From Spirodela intermedia (taxonomy: Eukaryota; Streptophyta; Magnoliopsida; Alismatales; Araceae), in NCBI GenBank assembly GCA_902729315.2, contig LR746281.1, forward strand, positions 2,106,501 through 2,170,500: a DNA stretch of 64,000 bases, given 5' to 3'. Below, one piece after another: positions 1 to 11,150 of the stretch; the stretch's first letter is position 1; each line of letters starts with the position of its first letter. The notes beneath the pieces were generated by a model, which saw only the letters and a list, made by a program, of their open reading frames with translations, was not told the DNA's origin and did not search any database. Both the position numbers and the translations under genes were made by a program.

Positions 1-2320
1 TTCTATTAGGTTCTAACTTGGATTTATCTGTTAAGTCAAGTCCACTGAGATAATGGAAGATATATGTGTTGGAGAATCAAATGAATCACAAATATTCACA
101 AGATAAATAAAAAGATTGAATTATGTTTAATCTAGAGTATGCTTGACATAAGGATAACATTAAAGTACTCATATATAAATCAATATAATATTGGTAAATG
201 TTCATATGAAAATTCATTTAATATAATTATGATTAGTAATGCTAAATTTATATATTTGATTAATTTCATCGTATGAAATGATCATGTTACATATTACTTT
301 AGAAAGTATGAATATTTAAATAATGTATCATAGTGAGAAAGTAATGATAAACACATAAAAATCAATGAGACAACAAGAAGCACAATATGAGTATAAAAGC
401 TTGCTTAATCTATTGTGTACTCGTGACCTTAGATCATTACTTTTTAGTGACTTTGCTTAATTGATTGAATTTAGATTTACTTATTTAGTCAAATATAATT
501 TTTTGTATATTAAATAATATATTTTATAAAATAAATTTAGACATCTTAATCACTAAAGTCATGATTATAAATATTGAAATTATGTTTACTTGATATTTGT
601 ATTTGACTTGAGGTGATTTGAATAATATTTGTTTGCTAAATTATTATCTAATCATAATATCTATTGTTAGTCATGTTTTAGTAATATCAGATCCTTACTG
701 ACTTTTGATTGAACCTAAATGATTTAGATACATGTAAAGGGCATATCATATTAATTTTCCAGCCATTTCAATTTCATTTCATTTTTGAAAATATTATCAC
801 TATGAGATAACATAAAATAGGAGGAGATTTGAACTAAACTTCTCAAAAAATACAATAGTTTTTCAATGGTTAATTACAGCTGAATGATTATCTTTAATTG
901 CTCTACAAACCTTAAAAGGTTTATCAAGTTTACATGGAAAAAAATTGAGAAAAATTGTAAGATCTTTGTTGGTTGGTCAAACTATGTGAAGTCACAAAGA
1001 CAATGAGCACTATTTAAGAATTCAATGACCATCTTAAACCAGTTCAAAAGGACAATGACTTCCATATCTATGTAGTATCTTTAAGAGAAGAGGACAATAA
1101 ATATCATGCCTTGATCGTGTTATTGACATTCTATGTTGATATCTTTGGTTTCAACACTTTCAAGTGAAAATTGATTAACATATTATTTACATAATATTTA
1201 TTAAATATTCATTGAATCATAAATTAATTTTTTACATATTAAATAAAATATAACATCATATTTTTCAGACATAAGTACTTAAAAATAGGTGTCAGCACAT
1301 GTGACGAAGACTCATAAAATCAAGAAATACATGGTTATTTGTAATATTTAAATGACATGAAGTTGGAAGCTTCAATGAGAAAAATGTTTGGAAAATCAAA
1401 ATATATGAAGTTAAGTGTAGGATTTGAACTTGAAGCAATGGAAAGAGATAACCCTCAACAATCAACAAATTTGAAAAATTACAGAAAACTAAAGTCATTA
1501 GTGGGATTTGAAATAGAAATCTTAGAAAAGACACATTGAAAAACTTATACAACAATTATAAAGAAACATCAGAAGTAAAGTTCAATGACTAAATAATGGC
1601 TAATTGAGGCATTTGCATGAAGCCCACATGAAAGTGGAGAAGTTATCATCACATACCTTAAACAATAACACGTCAACAAAGCATGTGGAGAAAATGACAT
1701 ACCAAATAAACATACTTTGACTCAACTTTAGAAGTAAAGATGATCATCAATAGATCACATATTTTAGACTAAGCTTCAGATAGTCTACGAGAAAACAACA
1801 TGCTTCAAAGCAAGAAATGACAAAATGTCAATGCTATGTAGTTTGCATAGTAACACATTAGCAAAATACATAGATAAAAAGATAAGCTTAATGACTTTAT
1901 TTGAGCTTGACTCTGAAAAAAAAAACATCCATTGATATATTACATATCTTCAAGCAAAATATAAAAGACAACTTACACAATAATGGTAAACTTCATTCTC
2001 AAAGAACATGCAGGGGTCACTAACATGCTAGTAGAGCAATGGGAAGAAATTTAGATTTGTGTGATTATTTTTCAAGTGATGAAAAGATAGGAAAACATTG
2101 GAGAATATAAGGAGTAAGCTTGTAAAGAACTAGAACTAATGTTGAATGAAGAAATTTACATATCTCATTCATTCAAGCTTAAAAAAAGACCATACTCCAT
2201 TTGTCAAAATAAACTTGTTGCACGCCTCAAATAAAGAGCTGAAAGCTAAATCATATGACTTATTCTATAATGGTGATTTAAGTCAACTATTATTTTGAAG
2301 GTTGACTCTCTCTATCAGAC
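1..2320. other. AT-rich intergenic DNA with diverged repeats
   Basis: No supportable gene. The stretch is strongly AT-rich with only short chance reading frames. Two parts recur elsewhere in the window. Bases 9-90 resemble 8468-8560 in direct orientation. About 571-1130 resembles the reverse complement of about 12010-12600. This is eroded dispersed-repeat DNA. I could not identify a protein domain or a terminal structure that would name the element. Confidence 0.6.
571..1130 (+). repeat. Dispersed repeat, copy A of an inverted pair
   Basis: This segment aligns by eye with the reverse complement of about 12010-12600. The best-preserved stretch is 742-775, which contains the words catatcatatt and ttttccagccattt. 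The same words occur in the complement near 12365-12405. Other blocks, such as 1045-1094 against the complement of 12061-12110, are clearly collinear but only about two-thirds identical. Two old copies of one element inserted in opposite orientations about 11.5 kb apart fit best. No coding capacity was recognised. Confidence 0.6.
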
Positions 2321-4390
2321 CCTAAGGCACCTAGGTGGTGAGTGGAGAGAGGTTTTGATGCAGGAGGGAGAAAGAACCCCCTGTACCTGATCAATAAAAC
2401 TTGAGTCTCGAGATGGGGCAGTCGGACTGATCTGATAAAAATGTTTAGACCCTAGACTCTAGGTCTGACCACGTAACCTAAGCACAAGCAAGTGTACTAA
2501 TATGCGTGATCAACCCATGACAACCCGGGGAAACACTCGACGATGGTAATTGAGAGGCCCTCTCGGTCCACGTCCAGATAGATGGCAGAATTGTCGTCGT
2601 GAAGTAGCCTAGGGCTGCAGCTCATGAACTGTGACGAGTCTAGCACAGCCTTGGAAGTCACGATCCGATAACCTGTCCTATCCCATCTACGTGCTCTTGA
2701 TGACGATCGAGATGAGCCAAGAAAACCTTTCGAAAGATAATTAAACTTAAGTAAGAAGGGGTACGGAGCTAACCTTCAGGGTTGCATAGCCCGGCGGGTC
2801 ATGACAGAGTGGAGATCCGACGAAGGCAGGGACGTCCGGTGAAGAACGATGCTCCGCGTCGACAGTCGGTCCTGGTCGAGAGTCGCCATAGCCGTCGTCG
2901 TAAAGTGTGGCACGGTTGGTGCGGGCGTGGGCCCTCTGGTGGGCCAAAGGGCACGCTAGCGAGCGTGGGTCCGCTGGTGGGCCGAAGGGCACGCTAGCGG
3001 GTGTGGGAGGCAAGCCGTGCGGCGGCCTTAGGGCACGCAAGAGCCGGCGCGCGACGGCAGCGCTTTGGCGGGAAGGCCGAGCGTCTGCGGCGCTTCGGCA
3101 AGAATGCCGAGCGTCAGCAGCACTTCGGCGGGAAGGCCGAGCGTCGGGGGTTGGGGCGGAAACCCAACCATCGCCGGAAGGATCGGCCTCTGTGGCGGCG
3201 CCGAGAAGCGGAGCAGAGAGGAGACGATCCAGCCGACGATACCAGGGAGGGTTGAGCTCTCCTAGTCTAAGCGGCGCCAGAAACGGCGCGACGGCGGCGG
3301 AGCGTCGGGAAACTCCGGCGGGGGCCTGTGAGGCGCTGGGATTGGTTCTGGCTCGTCAGCACGGCTACAGGGTCTCTTCCGACGTCAGCGGCAGGTCGGC
3401 GTTCGTCGGCGAACGGCCAGCGACTGGGGGGAGCGGCAGAGGGCGGCTCCGGCAAGTTTACGGTGGAGTTCCGGAGGAAGAGGCGGCAGTCGAACCAAGA
3501 GTCGAGAGACTCTGGCAGAGTGCTCGGCGACGGCTCGTAGGGAGGCGAAGCGAGCCCCTTTTGTCACGACGGTGTGACGGGGTTCCAGCAGGGGTGGCGG
3601 CGGCTGCAGCGGCAACCGCGACCGTTTCGTCCGGTGACGGCGGCGAACTCCCGGGCGGCACTGAGATGGCCGTCGGCGGCAGTGGTCTCAAGCGGCGGCA
3701 GGACTTCTCGGGCAGCAGCGTCACGAGGAACGAAGTCCTCGAAGGGGATATCGATGGCCTTACTCTTCCTCCTTCCCTCCCTATCCTAGATCACGGAGAA
3801 GGTACTCACAAAACGATAATCTCTCTCAAAAATACGGTGCTCTCTTGGGGGACCACAAGTGGGCTAAGGGGAGGTGGGCCCACTTGAGGCCCTCAAGCCC
3901 ATAAGCCACAAAGGCTACAAAAGGGGCTTATTGGGCCTCTTAAAGGATACCCAATAAGCTCCCCTAAAAGGAGAAAGAGGAGGGCCCTCTTATGGTGCTT
4001 AAGTGGGCCTCAAGTGAAGACCCAAATAAGCCCCAAAAGAGGCCCAAAAAGAAAGACACATAGGTTCCTCCCCCCTTAGGGTTTTAATTGGGCCTCAAAG
4101 AAAGACCCAATAAAACCTTAAAGAAAGGGAGACAAACAACACACACACAGAATTGAGTCCGCTAACACACAAATGCGAGGCCCAATAAGTCAATAGAAGT
4201 GGAATGTCGTTGTCCCGAAGGGCTAGGCCATATAGCGAAAGCCAGGCTCCTTTGTCTTCGCGCGTCAATCGGGCTGAACTCGGACTGCCAGTGTCTCCTG
4301 AGCTGATGGAGACAGGTCCCGCTCGCCATCAGGTTTGGATTAAGATATGGTGTGTTGAAAGCATGTTAATGTCACTCTTTAAAGAGATTA
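2320..4390. mobile_element. GC-rich block, probable retroelement fragment
   Basis: A GC-rich island of about 2 kb interrupts AT-rich DNA with abrupt composition changes at both sides. Several overlapping open frames exist on both strands, the longest at 2907-3887. Their predicted peptides are Arg/Gly/Ala/Ser-rich and contain no recognisable domain, as expected when stop codons are rare by composition. The block has local tandem repeats (2930-3003 and 3060-3155) and a 3' portion rich in GGCCCA-like words (3850-4130). An LTR or untranslated internal part of a retrotransposon is the likeliest origin. I did not find paired LTRs or a primer-binding site, so the class is unassigned. Confidence 0.4.
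2930..3155. repeat. Short GC-rich tandem repeats
   Basis: Two repeat families lie side by side. At 2930-3003 a unit of about 40 bp containing ggtgggcc and gggcacgctagcg occurs twice. At 3060-3155 a unit of about 33 bp containing cttcggc and gccgagcgtc occurs three times with small changes. They are inside the GC-rich block and explain the repetitive predicted peptide there. Confidence 0.7.
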
Positions 4391-5514
4391 ATGTCTTTGA
4401 CTAAGGCACGTGATGTTGAGAGTTAAACTCTATGTAAGAGGTAATGTTATCTATAGAGATTAAACTAAATTGATTGGGCTACTAATCCTATGAAATAAAT
4501 TATATTTTCATATGAAAATAGTGAACTTTAGTAGGAAAGTTCATCTAAGGTTGAACATAGCCTAGTGAAGGGTGAATTAATAAATGAGAGAGTTTTGAGT
4601 GAACCCACATAGAGAAAAGCTAACTTATGTGAACTCTACCTAGAATAGAGCTGTGTGAGAACTTATGTGGACACACACTCATAGATAGAATAGAAGAATA
4701 TAACATAAATCATAGAAAACTAATTCAAACCCAACATTCTAAATGCAGTCCAAATCAACATGGTCTTCTAGAAATATATCGATGTCATCTTTATTATTTT
4801 TTGTGAGAGAAACATGATGGTAAACTCTTATTTATCATGAGTGAGAATTTTCCCTAGTATGTGGCCTCCTATGGTTGTAAATTTAGAAGGATAAAATTTG
4901 GTTAGAGCAGACATAGTTAATTAGTTGAACCATTCTAAAATATAGTGTGTTATGGTGAATAGAAAAATCTATCTATCCATCATCATAAGAGGAGAATGAA
5001 ATTCTGGGAGACCTTATCTAGGAATGAAATAAGAAAATAGTAAAGCAATTCAACCCACCCTCCTTGATCTTAATGAGGACCAAAACCCAACAATATGTGC
5101 ATAAGTTGAAAATCAAGTGAATTTATAATTGCTTATAACATGTAAAACTACACTCAAAAGTATTTACAACCAAATGATGTTCTTAAAATGGATATGGGAA
5201 GAAAAGCTAAATAAAATATTCTACCACCTTTTTTATAACATTATTAATGCATCATCCATGTTGTTAATCAAAGAAAAAAGATGATAAACTTTGAATTAAC
5301 CAATGTCAAATGTAGTAAAACTGAATTCAAAATGTTTAAAGATGATTCTAGAACTAGTTTACTTATTTTTCAAAACCTTCTACTTGATCTCGTACTTTGT
5401 GTTTCAACATGGTTATATGAGGTGGATAACTATGAGTTAAGAATGTGTTACTAAAAGCGATAATTCAATGTAATCAAAATGACATTAATTTTTTAAGCTT
5501 TTTTATTTTTTAGT

Positions 5515-6100
5515 TTTAACAAAGGACACCACCAATCATAAAATACCACATCATCCAAGCAATGTTTATGAACCATATCAGCACATAGGTACTTGCATAC
5601 AAATTTACAGCATGCCACCTCCAATTTTATTTTGAACAACATAAATTAGCAATAACAATTAGGAAAGAAGTGGGCATCATTCTTCTCTCCCAATTTCTGC
5701 CTTCTTTCTCTCATTTTCCCTCTTCTCTCTCCCATTTTTTTCAATTTTACAAAATTTAAGTTAGAACAAGTGATGTCTCCAACCATAAAAGGCCATGCCA
5801 TCCAAGGTATGTTTCATGAGCCACATCAGCGCACATGTATGTGACTGGAAGCTAGCTAGATGCCACCTCAGCTTTCTATTTTTGACAACACTGAAAATTA
5901 ACAATAAAAGTTAGGAAAGAAATGAGGTAAGAGGAGAAGAAGGGGGACGTAATTCTTCTCTCTCCCGTTTTTCCTCTTCTTTCTTCCATCTTCTGCCTTC
6001 TCTTCTTCCATTTTCACCCTTCTCTCTCCTATTTTCCCTCTTCTCATTTGCCCTCTTCTCTCTCCTGCCTTCACCCTTCTCTCTCCTATTTTCCCTCTTC
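5515..6100 (+). repeat. Diverged tandem duplication with pyrimidine tracts
   Basis: Two successive units start near 5515 and near 5755. Both carry an accatmaaa word, a ccatccaag-like word, a catcagc word, atgccacct, aacaataa.agttaggaaag and then a long C/T-rich tract (ttctctctccc and variants). The second unit has a much expanded pyrimidine-rich tail (5955-6165). The units differ at many positions, so the duplication is old. Confidence 0.6.
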
Positions 6101-6335
6101 TCTATCTCATTATTTCCTCATCTCTCTCTAATTTTCCCCCCTTATCTCTCCCATTCTCCCTTCTCTCTTGGTTGGGCATTCTCTAGGTGACAGATGAAAG
6201 AAGTCAAGGCCTGAAACTCCCTTCTCTCCCTTATCTCTTTCTTAGGGCATTCTTTAGGTGATAAATAGATGACATTAAGGCATATAATTTCCTTTTTTTA
6301 ACTAAATTTCATTTTCTGCATGGATTTTTCACCAT

Positions 6336-6690
6336 TTTGTTTAAAGAGTAGTCATCAATTGACAGTCACAATTAAGCTGCGGCTAACTATTAATAGCAAT
6401 GGGGTGCAGGATTGAACAATTAAATTTGTCTTAATGCATGTAGAATGACTTGGCATCATATTGATTAATGCTAGACATTAAACTTCATATTCATGTTAAG
6501 TGATGAATAATTTAATGATTTGACATAAAGTGATTGATGTGAATGTGAATGTGAAATTGAAAGGTGCAGATGAATAGCTTAATGGCAAGAGACCCCTTCC
6601 TTTAAGTCACAATAGTCAATTGCCCCTTCAATTCATAAGACTACCAAGATATGTACTATTGATGGGGCCCTTTTGCTTTCCACTTGCAGC
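6336..6690 (+). repeat. Upstream copy of the 9213-gene promoter region
   Basis: Collinear with 8795-9095. Shared landmarks in order are taaagagtagtcatc, gattgaacaattaaattt, aagtgatgaataat, gtgcagatgaata, ggcaagaga and ttcaattca, and then an actattgatgggg / actgttgatagggg word. The copy stops matching after about 6690 and has no TATA element or coding sequence like that following 9100. It looks like the promoter half of a tandem gene duplication whose gene was lost. Confidence 0.65.
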
Positions 6691-7706
6691 TCAAGTTGTC
6701 AAACTTTTCCATTATTCTTTGTTACCTTAAGAAAACTTTGCTTCATTTAGACTGCTCATGGCAACTAGATCAACATGGAAAATGAAAAAGTACCACAATA
6801 ATTACAAAAATTAGTGAAGTTTTGATGTGCACTCTAAACAAGGTCACGTCCTTTATTTACTAAAATTATTAAAGGAAATGAATACTTTTGATATAGGGTG
6901 ATGACACATAATTTCAGTTTTAACATAGTACTTATTCAGATCTACTAGCTTAGGCCACATTAATGAGAGATTAAAAGACATTAATGCAACAAATTTGTAG
7001 TTTCAAAAGTAGACAGCTTGAGAGTCATAGACTCATGCTATTGTTTTTAAATAGAAACCTTTCAACTTGCATCATTATTAAGACAACTTGAAGGTTATAA
7101 GGAGTTAATATTTATTATATAGTGTATGATACATGAAATTTTATATGAGATGATTAAAAATATATTAGCTTAGACCATATTAATGAGAGATTTGAAAACT
7201 CTTTAATGCAAGGGAATCTAGACTTTTCATATTAGACAACTTGAGGACCATAGACATCCTATCGACTTGAAATAAGAATTTTTAAACTGTCTCCATTCTT
7301 AAGAAAGCAATTGGTGACAGCGAAAACTTGCTTCACTTAGAACTAGTAGTATTACTATAATCAACCTACTTACAAAAAAAAATTATCCTTATCATCAAGT
7401 GTACTTATATTTTACCCAATTATAATTCTTTTATTGCCATCATCTAGCCTTCTTATCCATTTTTCATTTAATAAAAAATAATAATTCTATAGTTCTGAAA
7501 TTCACCTTTCCTCTAAGTATTATTTTCCTCAATATTATATGTTGACTAATATGATTCTTATCTAAAATATTCTAATTTAGTGTTGTATATGAAGAAAGAT
7601 GGATCTCAAATAACCATCTTTACCTCTACATCATTAGTCTCATAACCATATTTGGGCTTACCATCTGTTTGTGACATCTATGTAATAGTGAGTCTTAGAT
7701 CTAGCA

Positions 7707-7853
7707 ACATAATAATGTGAGCACATAATAATAAGTCTACAAGATCTTGAATCCACAATAAATAAATCCACTGCACATAATAATGTGAGCACATAATAAT
7801 AAGTCTACAAGATCTTGAATCCACACTAAATAAATCCACTGCACATAATAATG
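7707..7853 (+). repeat. 68-bp tandem repeat, about 2.2 copies
   Basis: The word acataataatgtg begins at 7707, 7775 and 7843, giving an exact 68-bp period. Copies one and two are almost identical and the third is truncated after about 11 bases. No function is evident. High identity suggests recent expansion. Confidence 0.85.
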
Positions 7854-9103
7854 TGCGAACTAACTCTATTGATCACTGCCTTGATAGAAAATCACCATCT
7901 TCAGGTATACGAATGATAGGTTCCGACCTAATATGCAACTTCCTTTTCCATTTAGGTTAATTTTAGTTACATTATTTTTAATTTAATGACAAAAAATAAT
8001 ATCAGAAGAAAACTTTCACTTTCTTCATATTAGTGGTAGATACCATGTGTTTCAAGTCATTGTACTAAAGATTCATTTATGAGGAAGATTTCAAGAAAGA
8101 CAATGTATCAAGTGATATTAAGAGCACAAGAATACCACCATTATTGGACATAAACTTTTGGAGCCCAGCACAATGGCATTCATATCAACTAACCAATTGC
8201 TATTTAAGATCACAATGCCATAGAAGGCATTGGGTAATCAAATAATTCATGATCCCATAGAATCTTTGATTTAGATTTATAGTTTTTTGACATCATGTGA
8301 TTGAGTCAACATAATGGATAGCATGAAATCCAAAACGTTAGTGGATGCATACCTTCTACAATAGACAACACATCATCATAGACTAGTTTTGAGATGGAAT
8401 ACAAAATCCAATCATTGAATCAAACCCAACAATCTTGTGCAGCTATGTGATCCCTTGCTCCTTATACTAGGTTGTAACTTTATCCATTTGTTAAGTCATG
8501 TCTACTTAGATAATATAAGAGATATGTGCACAATTTGAAAATCAAGTGAATTTTTAATTATTTATAACCTATAAAATTGCACCCAAAGTAGCCCATGGAA
8601 AAGTATTTCTAACTAGATAATTTTCTTCATGAAAAATTTGAGAGAATGCTAAATAAAATATTTTCCCACCATTTGGAGAACATGCTATTCCAAATTGACA
8701 TATTTCATGTTTAATTGAAACCATGTTGACCATTTTATTTGGAAGGGAAACAAGTCCCTCTTATTTGGTGTTTCATCTTAATATGACCTACTTGTTTAAA
8801 GAGTAGTCATCGATTGACAATCACAATTTTGCGATGGTTAACTATTACCAACAATAGGGGTGCAAGATTGAACAATTAAATTTGATTAATGGTAGAGATT
8901 AAGCTTCACATTTATGTTAAGTGATGAATAATGTAATGATTTGACATATAGTGATTGACATAAATATGAAATTGAAAGGTGCAGATGAATAACTTATGGG
9001 CAAGAGACTCATTTTTTTAAGTTATAACAGCCAATTGTCTCTTCAATTCACAGCACCACCATGATAGCTACTGTTGATAGGGGCCTCTTGCCTTGCATAG
9101 TAC

Positions 9104-9110
9104 TATATAA
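9104..9110 (+). promoter_or_regulatory. Probable TATA box of the 9213 gene
   Basis: The sequence tatataa is followed by ag about 103 bases upstream of the ATG at 9213. That is a normal distance for a plant TATA box with a leader of about 70-75 bases. It lies just after the end of the segment that is duplicated at 6336-6690. Confidence 0.5.
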
Positions 9111-9212
9111 AGTCTTTGAACTGCAACATACTTGGCACATAAACTCCGTAGTTTCATTTCATCTTCAGCCCCTAGTTCCTACCCTTCTTGGTGCTTTGGC
9201 GTCTAGCTTACT

Positions 9213-9569
9213 ATGGCTTCAAAACTTCAAGCTACTTGTGTCCTCCTCATTTATTTGCTCTTCTCCACAATGGTTTCTCCTCAACCCACATGGAGTCTTG
9301 TGCCAGCACCTTCTCCAAATACTGTCACTGAATGCATTATTAATGTTTTATCACTAGCTGTGTGTACTTTAGTAGTCACATTTCTGTTCATGCCAATTGA
9401 GCCTAGTTGCAAGGTCATCAAATCAATTCCAAGTAGCAACCTTACATCATGCCTTTGCCTAGGAATTAAAGCAAACCTCTTTGGAATCAAAATTCGTGTC
9501 CCTAGTGATCTTTTTTTCCTACTCAAGCTATGCAACGTGACAATTCTTATTGACCTGTGTTGTCCATAG
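9213..9569 (+). CDS. Hydrophobic-seed-protein / LTP-like secreted protein, one core Cys missing
   Basis: A single-exon 118-residue protein. The first 25 or so residues are a hydrophobic signal peptide ending near SPQP, followed by a short Pro-rich linker (APSPNT). The remainder matches the hydrophobic seed protein branch of the eight-cysteine prolamin/lipid-transfer superfamily: a TEC cysteine, AVC, a degenerate Cys-Cys site, CLCLGIKAN, then a Leu-rich segment with KLCN, and a final Cys. The family is secreted and binds lipids or sits in the wall or cuticle. Oddity: the paired cysteines are reduced to PSCK, so one disulfide half is gone, and the C-terminus ends in CCP. The gene may be decaying or specialised. 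A TATA box at 9104 and the ATG at 9213 support the start. It has no close gene neighbours. Confidence 0.6.
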   Translation: MASKLQATCVLLIYLLFSTMVSPQPTWSLVPAPSPNTVTECIINVLSLAVCTLVVTFLFMPIEPSCKVIKSIPSSNLTSCLCLGIKANLFGIKIRVPSDLFFLLKLCNVTILIDLCCP

Positions 9570-10010
9570 ATTGACGAGGACAATAATTATGTTTGGTGAT
9601 TTTGCTTCTTCACAAGAGGTGTTCTCATAAATATGTGTGGTGTTGTTTCTTCACGAGAGTTGTTGTTCTCTTTTTTTTAAACAATGTCTCACAGTTCTAT
9701 CTTTCTATAAACTTTGTGGTGTGACATGACTCAGTCATTGTATAGTAAATCATGAAAATCTAAAATTTATAAAACTCAAAAATACAAATTTTTAGATATT
9801 TAGAAGTATTTCTAAATAAATATATCAATTATAATTCAATAAAACTTTCAAAAATAGCAGTGATTTTCTAGGTCGATCACAAGGATGTAATATAATATCT
9901 GGTAATTATTCAGAATGTTTCTCAATGAATACGATTTTTTATAAATTTTATACTAAGAAATGAAAAAAAAAATATTTAAAATTTACGAAAAAGGAAAATA
10001 AGGGTGCAGA
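9570..10010. other. AT-rich 3' flank, nothing further seen
   Basis: The 3' flank of the small secreted-protein gene. It holds a short near-duplicate around gtgattttgcttcttcac and tgttgtttcttcacgag (9597-9665), which may be part of the 3' untranslated region. Beyond that it is AT-rich without recognisable structure. Confidence 0.5.
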
Positions 10011-11150
10011 CATTGAGATGACGTTAGCGCCCGGCGAATGTGAATTGGGCAAAAACAGAGTTCTGCCCGACAATTCTTACGTAAGTGATTATAAATGATT
10101 TAATTGATCAAATTAAGATATGTAAAAGCCGAAAGAATCGTAATAGAATAAAGTATATTTTGGTAAATTAAAATCACAAAAACTATCACTAAATGAAGCA
10201 TAAAGTAAGTTGAAAGTAAGAAAACAGAGTTCCGACGTCGCGACAACAATGCGTCGGCGATGCACTGGAATCTTAAGAGTTCGGGAGGATTGTCGTGTAG
10301 TGTTCATGGCCTCGAAGGCTCTCTTTGGACAAAGACGACGTGGGCAATCTCTAGATCTTCTCGCGAAGTCTAGAGATTAATGAAATTGGTCATCGAGTCA
10401 TCTCCGACAGTTGTCACCTAGTAGAGTGGAAAAACGGCGACTTTGCAGCTCTCTAACAGTTGTCACCTGACAAAGAGGAGTTGGATGGAGGTGGGGCGCA
10501 TGTCAGGGAGCTTCATCCTCAGGTCTGTGTAGCAAGAGAAGGCTCTTCATCGCATCTGGTACACTCTCAGGAGGTGGCAACTCGTCTCCTGGTGGATCAT
10601 CCTCTTCTTGACGACGGCTTGTTCGTCGATCAATCAGAGATGATTTACTCGATGGATTTGCAATCCTTTTATCGTGAATCGTTCAGCAATTTTAGTAGCA
10701 ATGCTCTGCGAATCGTGTTGACGAGATTTTCGCCGATGATCTAGCGATTCTCGTTGCTTAATCCTTCACCGGCGATTTGCAGGAAAGTCACAATAATCAG
10801 ATAAAAATATATGAATTTTGACTCTAGGAGGATTCAAACTCGTGCTAGTTGCCCGCCTCTTCTAAGGAAGGTATGACACGCATTTAGTCCCACATCAGTT
10901 GTGCGCCAATTTTTCGAGCAAATATATAGTAATGTTACATTTTTAAGTAAAGTTCCTTCTCTCACGTGTACGACCACTCCTTGCCCCACAGTCGGCTGGT
11001 CACTAGTGACGTGGAAGGGGAGTGGCGCACACATGTCCCTATCAGTCAAAGCCAAGTCGCTCGAGCCCTTGCTCACGACTACTCCCCGACTATGCTTTTG
11101 ACCTGCTTACGGGCCCAACTGGCCGGCGGGTCCCTCTATTTTACAATATT
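10010..11150. mobile_element. Higher-GC block, probable LTR-type fragment
   Basis: Composition rises abruptly near 10010 and falls after 11150. The block contains a local repeat around acagttgtcacct (10398-10472). It also has the word agtcccacatc (10887) followed about 40 bases later by a tatata run, an arrangement often seen near the promoter of plant LTRs. No protein domain was recognised in any frame. I treat it as a degraded retroelement LTR or leader, not as a gene. Confidence 0.4.

Larger units (their letters stand above)
4390..9100. other. AT-rich intergenic DNA, repeat-rich
   Basis: No gene seen. Within it are a diverged tandem duplication at 5515-6100, a 68-bp tandem repeat at 7707-7853, and two segments that recur later in the same order: 5092-5230 resembles 8523-8670, and 6336-6690 resembles 8795-9095. 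The second pair is the region immediately upstream of the small gene at 9213. The stretch between the copies (6.7-8.5 kb) is featureless AT-rich DNA. Confidence 0.6.

Noticed and set aside
2907-3887. A 326-residue frame in the GC-rich block as a possible gene
   Set aside because: No domain, Arg/Gly/Ser-biased composition, competing frames on both strands and embedded tandem repeats. More likely non-coding element DNA.
7707-7853. A CRISPR-like array of short direct repeats
   Set aside because: The repeat is a simple 68-bp tandem without unique spacers, in a plant nuclear context.
10825-10900. A tRNA-like B-box word near gattcaaactcg
   Set aside because: No matching A-box, acceptor stem or anticodon arm could be built on either strand. 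It fits the surrounding retroelement-like block.
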